This document shows, piece after piece, positions 44,920 to 53,445 of a stretch of DNA of 64,000 nt. Location: positions 4,672,001 through 4,736,000 of the forward strand of contig NZ_CP114904.1 of the NCBI RefSeq assembly GCF_027497215.1, in the 5' to 3' direction. The stretch comes from Micromonospora sp. WMMD812. Lineage in GTDB: Bacteria; Actinomycetota; Actinomycetes; Mycobacteriales; Micromonosporaceae. Within the stretch, counting starts at the first letter, position 1; each line of letters opens with the position of its first letter. Under the pieces are notes generated by a model. It was not told where the DNA came from. It did not search any database and worked only from the letters and a program-made list of their open reading frames with translations. The position numbers and the translations under genes were made by a program.

Positions 44920-45707
44920 GCGGTCGGCCGCTCCGCGCCGAGCTGCTCGCGGAGGAACGCGATGTCGTCCGCCTGGCCTGTCACGCCTCCCGGTGTCTCG
45001 ACGACCACCGGTGCGCCCGCGGCCCGGATCACCGCCACCACCAGGTCCGGGTCGATGGTCCCGCCGCCGAGGTTGTCATGCCGGTCCTGACCGGAGTTGA
45101 AGTCGCCCTTGGAGTTGTTGGCGTGCACCAGGTCGATACGGCCGGTGATCGCCTTGACCCGGTCGACCAGACCGAGCAGCTCCTCGCCGCCGGCGTGGGC
45201 GTGGCAGGTGTCCAGGCAGAAGCCGACCTCGAACTCACCTACGGCGTCCCAGAGCCGGGCCAGCGCGTCCAGCCGCCGGGCGCAGGCGTTCTCGCCGCCG
45301 GCGGTGTTCTCGATCAGGACCGGCACGCCGAACCCGCCCGAGTCGGCCGCGTACGCGAAGGTCTTCCGCCAGTTGTCGAAGCCGATCGCCAGGTCGTCGC
45401 CCGCGTTGACGTGACCACCGTGGACGATCAGCCCCTTCGCCCCCACGTCGGCGGCCGCGCCGGCGTGCCCCAGGAGCAGCTTGCGGCTGGGGATCCGGAT
45501 CCGGTTGTTGAGGGTCGCCACGTTGATGACGTACGGCGCGTGCACATAGAGGTCGACCTCGGCGGCGCGCAGGCGCTCCGCGTCCTCCCGGGGCTTGGGG
45601 GCCTTCCACCCCTGCGGGTCGGAGAGGAAGAACTGCACGGTGTCGGCGGCTCGGGAGGCCGCCTCCGCCAGCGGGTCGGTCGAATCGACGTGGGCTCCGA
45701 TACGCAT
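44916..45707 (-). CDS. nfo: Endonuclease IV-like AP endonuclease
   Basis: A 263-aa TIM-barrel protein of the apurinic endonuclease IV family. [13 protein letters not shown] opens the barrel. Metal ligands are visible in [34 protein letters not shown] and [20 protein letters not shown]. It would cut abasic sites during base excision repair. It lies upstream of, and overlaps by four bases, the 817-aa membrane protein gene. Confidence 0.9.
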   Translation of the reverse strand: MRIGAHVDSTDPLAEAASRAADTVQFFLSDPQGWKAPKPREDAERLRAAEVDLYVHAPYVINVATLNNRIRIPSRKLLLGHAGAAADVGAKGLIVHGGHVNAGDDLAIGFDNWRKTFAYAADSGGFGVPVLIENTAGGENACARRLDALARLWDAVGEFEVGFCLDTCHAHAGGEELLGLVDRVKAITGRIDLVHANNSKGDFNSGQDRHDNLGGGTIDPDLVVAVIRAAGAPVVVETPGGVTGQADDIAFLREQLGAERPTA

Positions 45708-46002
45708 GCAGGCGAGCCTACGTCGGACGCCCGGCGAGCGGGGTAACGGCGGGTGAGGAGTCGCCGCGCACTCTCGTCACCCGCCCGCCCGACGCTCGTT
45801 GATGAGGTGGAGTGGAAGGCCAGCTCCCCGGCGCTCCGGGCGACGTCCGCCGAGCGCCGGTCGGGACGGCCAGCCACCCGGCAGCGGGGCCACCCTCGCC
45901 GTGCGGCCCGGCGCGGCGAGGGCCGTTCCGGACGAGGCGGAAATGGTCCCGTGGAGATTCTCGGAATTTTGTGCCATTTCCCCCGACAAGTGACGAGAGC
46001 CG

Positions 46003-46030
46003 TTGTATCGTCAGGTAACAACACGATAAA
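46003..46030 (+). promoter_or_regulatory. Candidate promoter of the rpsF operon
   Basis: TTGTAT (46003-46008), 16 bases, GATAAA (46025-46030). The transcript would begin just at a 12-bp long-range stem. A second possible -10, TATCCT, is at 46227. The spacer 45708-46344 holds no gene. Confidence 0.5.
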
Positions 46031-46033
46031 GCT

Positions 46034-46119
46034 CCGCGGGGCGTCTTCGGTCCAACCTCATCGGTGTGGTCGTTCCTCCCCAGGTCCCACCCAAGGAATG
46101 CGGACGGGACGCCCCGCGG
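46034..46119 (+). promoter_or_regulatory. Long-range stem at the 5' end of the rpsF leader
   Basis: CCGCGGGGCGTC (46034-46045) pairs perfectly with GACGCCCCGCGG (46108-46119), enclosing 62 bases. It could stabilise the message or act as an attenuator. Confidence 0.5.
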
Positions 46120-46290
46120 CCCCGTGGACGGGGGTCCGCTGCCGGCCGGATGGTCGGCGCGGGCCCCCGTCACCGCGTCCCGGTGCCGGCCGCGTGGCCA
46201 CCCGGGGCATGATCGTCCGGGCCGGGTATCCTGGTCCGGTTGTCCGCGCCCGGCCGGGTCCCCCCGGTCCCGGAGCGGCCACGACGCACG

Positions 46291-46335
46291 ACCTCCTGCC
46301 ACGGAAGGACCGTGGCCGCTTAGCCCACAGGAGGT
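46291..46335 (+). promoter_or_regulatory. Structured rpsF leader: SD paired with anti-SD, S6:S18-type motif
   Basis: ACCTCCTG (46291-46298) is exactly complementary to the rpsF Shine-Dalgarno region CAGGAGGT (46328-46335). Inside, CCACGG (46299-46304) pairs with CCGTGG (46310-46315), leaving a 12-base one-sided bulge that starts with CCG (46316-46318). A leader motif that carries a bulged CCG, resembles the 16S rRNA site and binds the S6:S18 complex is known from many rpsF operons. Confidence 0.7.
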
Positions 46336-46344
46336 GAGCACGTC

Positions 46345-46635
46345 TTGCGTCATTACGAAATCATGGTGATCCTCGACCCCAGCCTCGAGGAGCGCACCGT
46401 CGCCCCGTCGCTCGACACGTACCTGAACGTGATTCGGACCGCGGGTGGCTCGGTCGAGAAGACCGACGTGTGGGGCCGCCGGCGCCTCGCGTACGAGATC
46501 AACAAGAAGGCCGAGGGCATCTACGCCGTCATCGACCTCCAGGCGACGCCTGGTGCGGTGGCCGAGCTGGACCGTCAGCTCCGACTCAACGAGTCGGTGC
46601 TGCGCACCAAGGTCATTCGCCCGGAGATGCGCTAA
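46345..46635 (+). CDS. rpsF: 30S ribosomal protein S6
   Basis: A 96-aa S6 ([37 protein letters not shown]), full length. The start is a TTG at 46345, ten bases after GGAGG. A weak start codon behind a sequestered Shine-Dalgarno sequence fits a tightly controlled gene. It is first in rpsF-ssb-rpsR-rplI. Confidence 0.96.
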   Translation: MRHYEIMVILDPSLEERTVAPSLDTYLNVIRTAGGSVEKTDVWGRRRLAYEINKKAEGIYAVIDLQATPGAVAELDRQLRLNESVLRTKVIRPEMR

Positions 46636-46730
46636 GCATTCACCCCGGCCCGCCCGGATCAGCCTCATCGACGCTGTCGTACGGCTCTGGGAGCCTGTAT
46701 GGCAGACGATGAGTGCGCGAGGAGATGGTC

Positions 46731-47249
46731 ATGGCAGGAGACACCACCATCACGGTCATCGGCAACCTGACCGATGACCCCGAGTTGCGGTTCACCCCTA
46801 ACGGTGCCGCGGTCGCCAAGTTCCGAGTCGCCTCGACTCCGCGGTTCATGGACCGCGCGTCGGGCGAGTGGAAGGACGGCGAGCCGCTGTTCCTCGCGTG
46901 CACCGTCTGGCGTCAGGCCGCCGAACACGTCGCCGAGTCGCTCCAGCGGGGCGCCCGGGTGATCGTGTCGGGTCGGCTGCGGCAGCGGTCCTACGAGACC
47001 CGTGAGGGCGAGAAGCGCACCGTCATCGAGCTCGAGGTCGACGAGATCGGCCCGTCGCTGCGCTACGCCACGGCGAAGGTGCAGAAGATGTCCCGCTCCG
47101 GCGGTAGCGGCGGCGGCTTCGGTGGCGGTGGCGGTGGTGGCCAGCAGGGCGGCGGAGGAAACTTCGACGACCCCTGGGCCTCGGCCGCGCCCACCCCCTC
47201 GCGCACCGGTTCGGGCGGCGGAAACTTCGACGAGGAGCCCCCGTTCTAA
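46731..47249 (+). CDS. ssb: Single-stranded DNA-binding protein
   Basis: A 172-aa SSB. The OB fold (residues 1-110: [21 protein letters not shown] onward) is followed by a Gly-rich linker and the acidic tip DEEPPF that binds partner proteins. The ATG at 46731 is seven bases after GAGGAG; in-frame starts at 46713 and 46725 are less well placed. It is translated between rpsF and rpsR, the common arrangement. Confidence 0.95.
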   Translation: MAGDTTITVIGNLTDDPELRFTPNGAAVAKFRVASTPRFMDRASGEWKDGEPLFLACTVWRQAAEHVAESLQRGARVIVSGRLRQRSYETREGEKRTVIELEVDEIGPSLRYATAKVQKMSRSGGSGGGFGGGGGGGQQGGGGNFDDPWASAAPTPSRTGSGGGNFDEEPPF

Positions 47250-47290
47250 TGGCGCCGAGCGCCCGCGATCGCAAACCAGGAGCAAGAGCA

Positions 47291-47530
47291 ATGGCCAAGG
47301 CTGCGGCACTTCGCAAGCCGAAGAAGAAGGTGAACCCGCTCGACAAGGACGGGATCACCTACATCGATTACAAGGACACCGCGCTGCTGCGCAAGTTCAT
47401 CTCCGACCGCGGCAAGATCCGCGCTCGGCGGGTGACCGGCGTCACCTCGCAGCAGCAGCGGCAGATCGCCCGTGCGGTCAAGAACGCCCGCGAGATGGCG
47501 CTCCTGCCGTACACGGCCACCACCCGCTGA
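47291..47530 (+). CDS. rpsR: 30S ribosomal protein S18
   Basis: A 79-aa basic protein ([19 protein letters not shown], then [25 protein letters not shown]), full length. It forms a dimer with S6. AGGAGC precedes the ATG. The protein has no cysteine zinc motif, so it is the zinc-independent form. Confidence 0.95.
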   Translation: MAKAAALRKPKKKVNPLDKDGITYIDYKDTALLRKFISDRGKIRARRVTGVTSQQQRQIARAVKNAREMALLPYTATTR

Positions 47531-47544
47531 GAGGAGGCACCGAT

Positions 47545-47991
47545 ATGAAGATCATCCTGACTCAGGAGGTGACCGGCCTCGGTGCCCCCGGCGACATCGT
47601 CGAGGTGAAGGACGGCTACGGCCGTAACTACCTGCTGCCGCAGGGCTTCGCGATCGCCTGGACCAAGGGTGCGGAGAAGCAGGTCACCCTGATCAAGCGG
47701 GCCCGTTCGGCCCGGGAGATCCGTGACCTCGGCCACGCCAACGAGGTCAAGGGCCAGCTCGAGGGTCTGAAGGTCAACCTGAAGGCCCGCGCCGGCGACG
47801 GCGGTCGGCTCTTCGGCTCGGTCACCCCGACCGAGATCGTCGACGCCGTCAAGGCCGCCGGCGGTCCGGTCCTCGACCGCCGCCGGCTGGAGCTGCCCGG
47901 TCACATCAAGTCGACCGGCGCCTACCCGGTGCGGATCAAGCTGCACCCCGAGGTGACGGCCTCGTTCAACCTGAACGTCGTCGCCTCCTGA
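47545..47991 (+). CDS. rplI: 50S ribosomal protein L9
   Basis: A 148-aa L9 with the conserved [20 protein letters not shown]-terminus and a C-terminal domain joined by a long helix. GAGGAGG precedes the ATG. Last gene of the rpsF unit. Confidence 0.97.
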   Translation: MKIILTQEVTGLGAPGDIVEVKDGYGRNYLLPQGFAIAWTKGAEKQVTLIKRARSAREIRDLGHANEVKGQLEGLKVNLKARAGDGGRLFGSVTPTEIVDAVKAAGGPVLDRRRLELPGHIKSTGAYPVRIKLHPEVTASFNLNVVAS

Positions 47992-48007
47992 CCCACCCGG
48001 CACCACA

Positions 48008-48043
48008 CCAGGGCCCGCACCGAGCGATCGGTGCGGGCCCTGG
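48008..48043. terminator. Bidirectional terminator after rplI
   Basis: CCAGGGCCCGCACCGA (48008-48023) pairs perfectly with TCGGTGCGGGCCCTGG (48028-48043) around a GCGA tetraloop; 16 bp. Confidence 0.88.
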
Positions 48044-48060
48044 TCGTCTCGGTTCGCGGA

Positions 48061-49659
48061 TCAGCCGATCGGCTGCCCGGTCACCACACTGATCACCACG
48101 GTCGACAGGCCACCACCCACGACCGCCGAGGCGAGCGCGATCGTGGTGGCACGCCACGTCGTCCCGACCCGCCGCAACAGCGCCGCGACCACCAGGCTGC
48201 TGACCAGCGCCAGACCGAACCGGGGCGCCGCGGCGACGAGAGAGCCGAGCGCGTGTGCCCGGGGCGAATCGCAGCCGCCGCCGCTGATGTCGGTGACGCA
48301 GCCCTCCGGCGCCCGGGAGTCGAGCGTCAGCAGCCACACGAAGATCAGCAGGGCGGGGAGCAGGTAGCAGGCGGCCGTGTACAGCAGCGACCGGAACGGC
48401 CCGCCCGGATCGGGATCGAGAAGGTCGTCCTCCAGACGCCGCGGCCAGCCGCCCGTGCCCACCGCCTCGATCCGCCGCCGCACCGATGCGACGCCGGACC
48501 CACGGGGGGCACCGACCGGCTCGGCCCGCCGACGGCTCGGCCCGTAGGCCCCGGGCGCGCTGCGCGGCCGCGGCGCGGTGTACGTGACCACCGGCGAGCG
48601 AGGCGCCGACGTCGGCGGATCCATCCACCGGGGGTCGTCACCCGCCAGCCGCGTGCCCGACCAGAATCCGTCGTCCTGCCCGGACCAGGACCAGCCCTCC
48701 GGCTCAGCGGCCGGCCCGGAGCGCGGTGGCTCCGTCCGGTCCCAGCGGCCCGGGTCGGTGTAGCGGTCGAACTGACCGGTGCTGTCCGGCTGCTCCCAGC
48801 GACCGCCGGCCTCCGGCTGGCCCCACTGCCCCGTGGTGTCCCACCGATCGGTGGTGTCCCACCGGCCCGTACCGGCGGCCGGCGGCCAGGCGTGCACACC
48901 CGAGGCGTCCCACGGGTCGACCGGCGGCTGATAAGTCGGCTCCGGATCCTCGGTGCGCCGGGCCGCTCCGCCCCACGGATCGGCCGGCGGGCGGGACCAA
49001 GAGTCCTCGGCCTCGGCCGCGCGCCGCCGTCGCCGCCCGGGCGGGTCCGGGTCGCGTCGCGGGAAAGGGTCCGGATCCCTTCGCGACGCCGGGTCCGCCG
49101 TCGACGGCGACTCGTCCCCACCGGACCAGGTCACCTGAGGGCGGCCGGTGGGCGCCCGGCGGGGACGACGCTCCGCGAACGACCCGGAGACCGGTTCGTC
49201 CTTCGCGGACTCGGCTCGCCGGCTCCCCACGTACCCCTGGTCCTGCGGGCGGTCGGACGTCCACTCCCGAGTGTGGTCCGACTCCGGGCCCGCGCCGATC
49301 GCCGGCAGCTCCCGCCAACTGGTCTCGCGGACCCCACGCCAACTGCTGGTGGTCTCGGTGGTGCGCCAATCGGCGCGGGAACCCGGCCGGGACGACTCGT
49401 CATCGTCGTCGTCATCGGGCGCGGCGTGCCGCCCACCACCGTCGGCGCGGCGGACACCGGACTCCACCGCCCAGCGCGGCAGGTACTCGTCGACCGGCTC
49501 CTCCGGCGCCCGCTCGATCGCTCGGCGAGGACTCGGCGTGCGGTAGCGCGCGGCCGACCGGGACGGGTCGACCGAGGAAATGTCGGACTCGTCCCACGTG
49601 GCGATCGGCTCGCGCTCGCGCGGGCTGCCCTCCCCGCGTCCCCAGTCCCGGTAACTCAC
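48061..49659 (-). CDS. Membrane protein with long repetitive cytoplasmic domain, unknown function
   Basis: A 532-aa protein. Residues 1-415 are low-complexity and rich in Arg, Asp, Pro, Ser and Trp, with repeated GRWDTTD/GQWGQPE/GRWEQPD-like units around 265-310 and an Asp run near residue 80. The last 115 residues hold three or four hydrophobic helices (from LLYTAACYLLPALLIFVWLL) and two cysteines in an external loop. It lies between rplI and dnaB on the opposite strand. It has no recognisable domain. The disordered charged part could be a scaffold or phosphorylation platform, but that is a guess. Confidence 0.7.
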   Translation of the reverse strand: MSYRDWGRGEGSPREREPIATWDESDISSVDPSRSAARYRTPSPRRAIERAPEEPVDEYLPRWAVESGVRRADGGGRHAAPDDDDDDESSRPGSRADWRTTETTSSWRGVRETSWRELPAIGAGPESDHTREWTSDRPQDQGYVGSRRAESAKDEPVSGSFAERRPRRAPTGRPQVTWSGGDESPSTADPASRRDPDPFPRRDPDPPGRRRRRAAEAEDSWSRPPADPWGGAARRTEDPEPTYQPPVDPWDASGVHAWPPAAGTGRWDTTDRWDTTGQWGQPEAGGRWEQPDSTGQFDRYTDPGRWDRTEPPRSGPAAEPEGWSWSGQDDGFWSGTRLAGDDPRWMDPPTSAPRSPVVTYTAPRPRSAPGAYGPSRRRAEPVGAPRGSGVASVRRRIEAVGTGGWPRRLEDDLLDPDPGGPFRSLLYTAACYLLPALLIFVWLLTLDSRAPEGCVTDISGGGCDSPRAHALGSLVAAAPRFGLALVSSLVVAALLRRVGTTWRATTIALASAVVGGGLSTVVISVVTGQPIG

Positions 49660-49832
49660 GGCCGGAGCGTGACCCTTCTCAACCGATGGCGCAATCCGCT
49701 GTCCAGGTGTAGCCGTTCGCTGGAGATAGTACGGGACGAACGACTGCCAGGCCCGACCGAAAACTTCCCCTCCACAGGGTGGGGATCACGTCGTTCCAGG
49801 TCAGCGGATTTTGGCGGGGAATTCCCCAGCGG

Positions 49833-49909
49833 TTGTCCACAGCCTGTGCACACGCTGCGCACATGCTCGTGCACCGGCGTCCACAGGTTGTCCCGAGGCT
49901 CGTCCACCG
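49833..49909 (+). promoter_or_regulatory. DnaA-box cluster upstream of dnaB
   Basis: Perfect TTGTCCACA at 49833-49841, then GCGTCCACA (49878-49886) and TCGTCCACC (49901-49909). They lie 150-225 bases before the dnaB GTG. The 49660-50058 spacer holds nothing else I can support. Confidence 0.6.
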
Positions 49910-50058
49910 GTGTTGTTGAGTCGCTGAACTCGGCTTCCGTATGGTTGGCCCCCGACCACCCGCGCGATGACCCCCCGATCGACCGGTCCGGTCGGCAGAA
50001 AGTGTCACACCTGGGCGGTAGAGCTCGTACCAGGATCCGACGCAGTGGAGGGGGACCC

Positions 50059-51465
50059 GTGTCGGTCACCGACGACAGGCGGGCGGAGCCACGCGGCGGC
50101 GCGCAGCCCCCCGCGCCCGCGCAGCGGGACGGCCAGTTCGACAAGACCCCGCCCCAGGACGTGGCAGCCGAGCAGTGCGTCCTCGGCGGCATGCTGCTCT
50201 CCAAGGACGCCATCGCCGACGTCGTAGAGATCCTCAAGACCAACGACTTCTACCGGCCGGTGCACGCCACCATCTTCGACACGATCCTGGAGATCTACGG
50301 TCGCGGCGAGCCCGCCGACCCGATCACTGTGGCGGCCGCCTTGACCGACTCGGGCGACCTCGCCCGCATCGGTGGCGCGCCCTACCTGCACACGTTGATC
50401 GCCAGCGTTCCGACCGCCGCGAACGCCGCCTACTACGCCCGGATCGTCAGCGAACGGGCGGTCCTGCGCCGGCTCGTCGAGGCCGGCACGAAGATCGTGC
50501 AGCTGGGCTACGGCACCGCCAACGGCGGCAGCCGCGACGTGGACGACATCGTCGATCTCGCCCAGCAGGCTGTCTACGACGTCACCGAGCGCCGCGTCAG
50601 CGAGGACTTCGCCGTCCTGGCCGACATGCTCCAGCCCACCCTGGACGAGATCGAGGCCGTGGGTGCCCAGGGCGGGGTGATGACCGGCGTGCCCACCGGC
50701 TTCACCGATCTGGACCGGCTGCTCAACGGCCTCCACCCGGGCCAGTTGATTATCGTGGCAGGCCGGCCTGGTTTGGGAAAATCTACGGCAAGTATGGATT
50801 TTGCCCGGAACGCTGCCATTCGCGCCAACCAGGCGGCGGCGATCTTCTCGCTGGAAATGAGCAAGGTCGAGATCGTCATGCGACTGCTCTCGGCCGAGGC
50901 CCGGGTGCCCCTGCACGTGCTGCGCAGCGGCCAGCTCTCCGACGACGACTGGACCAAGCTGGCCCGCTGCATGGGCGAGATCAGCGAGGCGCCGCTCTTC
51001 GTCGACGACACGCCGAGCATGAACCTCATGGAGATCCGGGCCAAGGCGCGCCGGCTCAAGCAGCGGCACGACCTCAAGATGATCGTGGTCGACTACCTCC
51101 AGCTGATGACCTCGCCCAAGCGCACCGAGAGCCGGCAGCAGGAGGTCGCGGACCTGTCGCGGGGTCTCAAGCTGCTCGCCAAGGAGGTCGAGTGCCCGGT
51201 GATCGCGGTCAGTCAGCTGAATCGTGGCCCCGAACAGCGCACCGACAAGCGCCCGCAGCTGTCCGATCTGCGGGAATCTGGGTCAATTGAGCAGGATGCG
51301 GACGTCGTCATCCTGCTGCACCGCGACGACTACTACGACAAGGAGTCGCCCCGGGCCGGCGAGGCGGACTTCATCGTCGCCAAGCACCGAAATGGGCCGA
51401 CCGACACGGTGACCGTCGCCGCGCAGCTGCACCTGTCCCGCTTCGTCGACATGGCCATCGTCTGA
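50059..51465 (+). CDS. dnaB: Replicative DNA helicase DnaB
   Basis: A 468-aa hexameric helicase with no intein. The N-terminal domain (residues about 30-130) is followed by the linker and the RecA-like motor: Walker A GRPGLGKST at 235-243, Walker B IVVDYLQLM near 347-355, SQLNRG at 385-390 and DLRESGSIEQDAD at 402-414. The start is the GTG at 50059 after GGAGGGGG. Two stretches of codons (50746-50820 and 51262-51300), at the P-loop and at SGSIEQD, are unusually AT-rich, unlike the rest of the gene. DnaB unwinds DNA ahead of the fork and is loaded by DnaA and probably the DUF721 protein. Confidence 0.96.
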   Translation: MSVTDDRRAEPRGGAQPPAPAQRDGQFDKTPPQDVAAEQCVLGGMLLSKDAIADVVEILKTNDFYRPVHATIFDTILEIYGRGEPADPITVAAALTDSGDLARIGGAPYLHTLIASVPTAANAAYYARIVSERAVLRRLVEAGTKIVQLGYGTANGGSRDVDDIVDLAQQAVYDVTERRVSEDFAVLADMLQPTLDEIEAVGAQGGVMTGVPTGFTDLDRLLNGLHPGQLIIVAGRPGLGKSTASMDFARNAAIRANQAAAIFSLEMSKVEIVMRLLSAEARVPLHVLRSGQLSDDDWTKLARCMGEISEAPLFVDDTPSMNLMEIRAKARRLKQRHDLKMIVVDYLQLMTSPKRTESRQQEVADLSRGLKLLAKEVECPVIAVSQLNRGPEQRTDKRPQLSDLRESGSIEQDADVVILLHRDDYYDKESPRAGEADFIVAKHRNGPTDTVTVAAQLHLSRFVDMAIV

Positions 51466-51519
51466 TCCGCACCCGTCGGCCGGGGTCGGACGCGACGGCC
51501 GGCGGAGTCCGCACGCCAG

Positions 51520-52200
51520 TCAGCCGAGCAGCGGGAACCAGCCGGCGACCTCGCCCAGTTCCAGCCGGTCCCGGTCGCTGAGCGGGACGCGTCCGGCCGC
51601 CTTCAGCAGGAACTCGTGGTCGTCCCAGGCCACCGGCCGGACGGCCTCGTCGCTCAGCAGGCCGTCCATGGTGGTCACCGCGACCCCGCTGGCAAGCGGG
51701 CCGGGCAGTGGCGCCGCGGGCAGGTCGAGCACCAGGTCGAGGTGGTGGACGACCGCCTCGGTGGTGAGGGTGGCAAGGAAGTCCGCCACCCGGAGCACGT
51801 GGCCCTGGGTGGCCACGTGCTCGGTCGGGTCGGCCGCGGCGGCGGCGCGGACGGCGGCGGATGCGGTGTCCGACCAGTAGCGGACCAGGCCGGAGGGTCG
51901 GTCGAAGGCGGCTGCCGACCGGCGTACCCATCGGGCGTGCCGGGCGCCGAGGTCGTCACCGCCGGTGGAGGCTGCCTGCCAGTAGCTGACGTCGTCGACG
52001 TCGGCCGGGCCGGCGGCCGGGCTGGCCAGCGTCACCAGCGCCCGTTGCGCGTCGCAGAGCAGGTGGAACAGCAGGTCGTCGACGAGCCAGCCCCGGCACC
52101 GGGTCGGCCGTTGCAGCTCGTCGTCGTCGAGGTCGGCGACCACCTCGGTGATCCCCTGGTACGCCTGGGCCAGCGCCTCGTGCTGCGGGATGGGCGTCAT
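51520..52200 (-). CDS. DinB/mycothiol-dependent maleylpyruvate isomerase-like protein
   Basis: A 226-aa helical-bundle protein. LQRPTRCRGWLVDDLLFHLLCDAQ near residue 30 carries the first metal-binding histidine position and EAVVHHLDLVLDLP the second pair, as in the maleylpyruvate isomerase N-terminal family. Such proteins often transfer thiols such as mycothiol in actinobacteria. The ATG at 52200 is the natural start. Substrate unknown. It is downstream of, and separated by a terminator from, the zinc-ribbon gene. Confidence 0.8.
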   Translation of the reverse strand: MTPIPQHEALAQAYQGITEVVADLDDDELQRPTRCRGWLVDDLLFHLLCDAQRALVTLASPAAGPADVDDVSYWQAASTGGDDLGARHARWVRRSAAAFDRPSGLVRYWSDTASAAVRAAAAADPTEHVATQGHVLRVADFLATLTTEAVVHHLDLVLDLPAAPLPGPLASGVAVTTMDGLLSDEAVRPVAWDDHEFLLKAAGRVPLSDRDRLELGEVAGWFPLLG

Positions 52201-52338
52201 GGCGTGCAGCTTCGCACGGACCGCCGCGCCGATCACGGCAAGCGCCGTGGGCGCCGCCGCGACCTCCGGGCGCGCACGGCAAGCGCGGCGGGCACCGCCG
52301 CGACCACCGGTAGCAGCACGGATCCGACGCGACGACGG

Positions 52339-52373
52339 GACGGCCGGCCCGGGCGGGTGCCGGGCCGGCCGTC
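52339..52373. terminator. Terminator of the GGDEF-EAL operon
   Basis: GACGGCCGGCCCGG (52339-52352) pairs perfectly with CCGGGCCGGCCGTC (52360-52373), 7-base loop. Confidence 0.8.
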
Positions 52374-52391
52374 GGGGCTGTCGTGACGGAC

Positions 52392-52781
52392 TCAGCCGAA
52401 CATCTCGTCGAGGAAGCTCTTGTGCTTCTTCCGCCGGTAGTGGCCGTGGTAGCCGTGGTGCTGCTGGCCGTGGCCGTAGGCGGGGGCGGGAGCGGGCGGG
52501 TAGCCGTGCGCCGGCGGGGGCGGCGGAGGCGGGGGCACCGCCCCGTAGCCGGGCTGGTGCGGCGCGGGAGCCGGCGGCGGGTAGCCGCCCGGCTGGTGAG
52601 CGGGCTGGGCAGCGGGGCCGGACGCCTGCTGGCGGTTCCAGTTCGCCTCCGCCTCGAACAGCTTCTCCAGCTCGCCGCGGTCGAGGAAGATCCCCCGGCA
52701 CTCGCCGCACTGGTCGATGACGACACCGCTGCGCTCGTACTGGCGCATTTCTCCGTGGCACTTGGGACAGGTGAGGCTCAT
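52392..52781 (-). CDS. Zinc-ribbon protein (TFIIB-like zinc finger)
   Basis: A 129-aa protein. CPKC (Cys5/Cys8) and CGEC (Cys25/Cys28) form a zinc ribbon followed by RGIFLDRGELEKLF, the pattern of the zf-TFIIB family. The middle is Pro/His/Gly/Tyr-rich, and it ends in KSFLDEMFG, which recurs in related proteins. The ATG at 52781 is preferred over an adjacent GTG at 52784. It lies 20 bases after the phosphoribosyltransferase gene. Function unknown. Confidence 0.82.
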   Translation of the reverse strand: MSLTCPKCHGEMRQYERSGVVIDQCGECRGIFLDRGELEKLFEAEANWNRQQASGPAAQPAHQPGGYPPPAPAPHQPGYGAVPPPPPPPPAHGYPPAPAPAYGHGQQHHGYHGHYRRKKHKSFLDEMFG

Positions 52782-52803
52782 CACCCGACGGTACCTGGTC
52801 GGG

Positions 52804-53436
52804 TCACGCTGTCGCCCGCAACGTTTCCGTGACCTCCTCGTCGGACACCTCGTGGAAGTCGTCGTAATAGGCGCTCACCGCCATGAACTCCGGCGGATGC
52901 TGGGCACAGATCACCTGGTCGGCCTCGGCGGCCAGCATCTCGTACGCCTCCTGCGAGCCGACCGGCACCGCGACCACCACCCGCCGCGCGCCGAGCCGGC
53001 GGGCGACCTCCACGGCGGCGCGCGCGGTGGCGCCGGTGGCCAGGCCGTCGTCGACGATCACGGCGGTACGGCCGGTGAGGTCGAGCGGCGGCCGCCCGGC
53101 CCGGTAGAGCTGTTCCCGCCGCTCCAACTCGGCCTGCTCCCGCCGGCGGGTCTCGGCGATGTCCTCCGAGCTGAGCCGGCCCGCCACCTGCTCGTTGAGC
53201 ACCTGCACACCGCCCGGGCCGAGCGCGCCGAAGGCCACCTCCCGGGCCCAGGGCATGCCGAGCTTCCGGATTACCAGCACGTCCAGGGGACCGCCGAGCC
53301 GTTCGGCGACCACCTGCGCCACCGGTACGCCGCCGCGTACCAGGCCCAGGACGCTGACGTCCGGTTCGCCGATCAGTCCGGTGAGCCGGTCGGCGAGCAC
53401 CCGGCCCGCCTCGGCGCGGTCGCGGTAGGTCGTCAT
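52804..53436 (-). CDS. Phosphoribosyltransferase-domain protein
   Basis: A 210-aa type I phosphoribosyltransferase fold with the PRPP loop AVIVDDGLATGATA (about 125-138). LVRGGVPVAQVVAERLG and LVIRKLGMPWAREVAFGA are typical of the free-standing bacterial family often annotated as PRTase of unknown substrate. It lies between the glycosyltransferase and zinc-ribbon genes in a minus-strand operon. Substrate unknown. Confidence 0.85.
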   Translation of the reverse strand: MTTYRDRAEAGRVLADRLTGLIGEPDVSVLGLVRGGVPVAQVVAERLGGPLDVLVIRKLGMPWAREVAFGALGPGGVQVLNEQVAGRLSSEDIAETRRREQAELERREQLYRAGRPPLDLTGRTAVIVDDGLATGATARAAVEVARRLGARRVVVAVPVGSQEAYEMLAAEADQVICAQHPPEFMAVSAYYDDFHEVSDEEVTETLRATA

Positions 53437-53445
53437 GCCTCAGGT

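Noticed and set aside
50059..51465. An intein in dnaB
   Set aside because: The helicase is of normal length with no inserted domain; only the codon-use patches at the sites remain.
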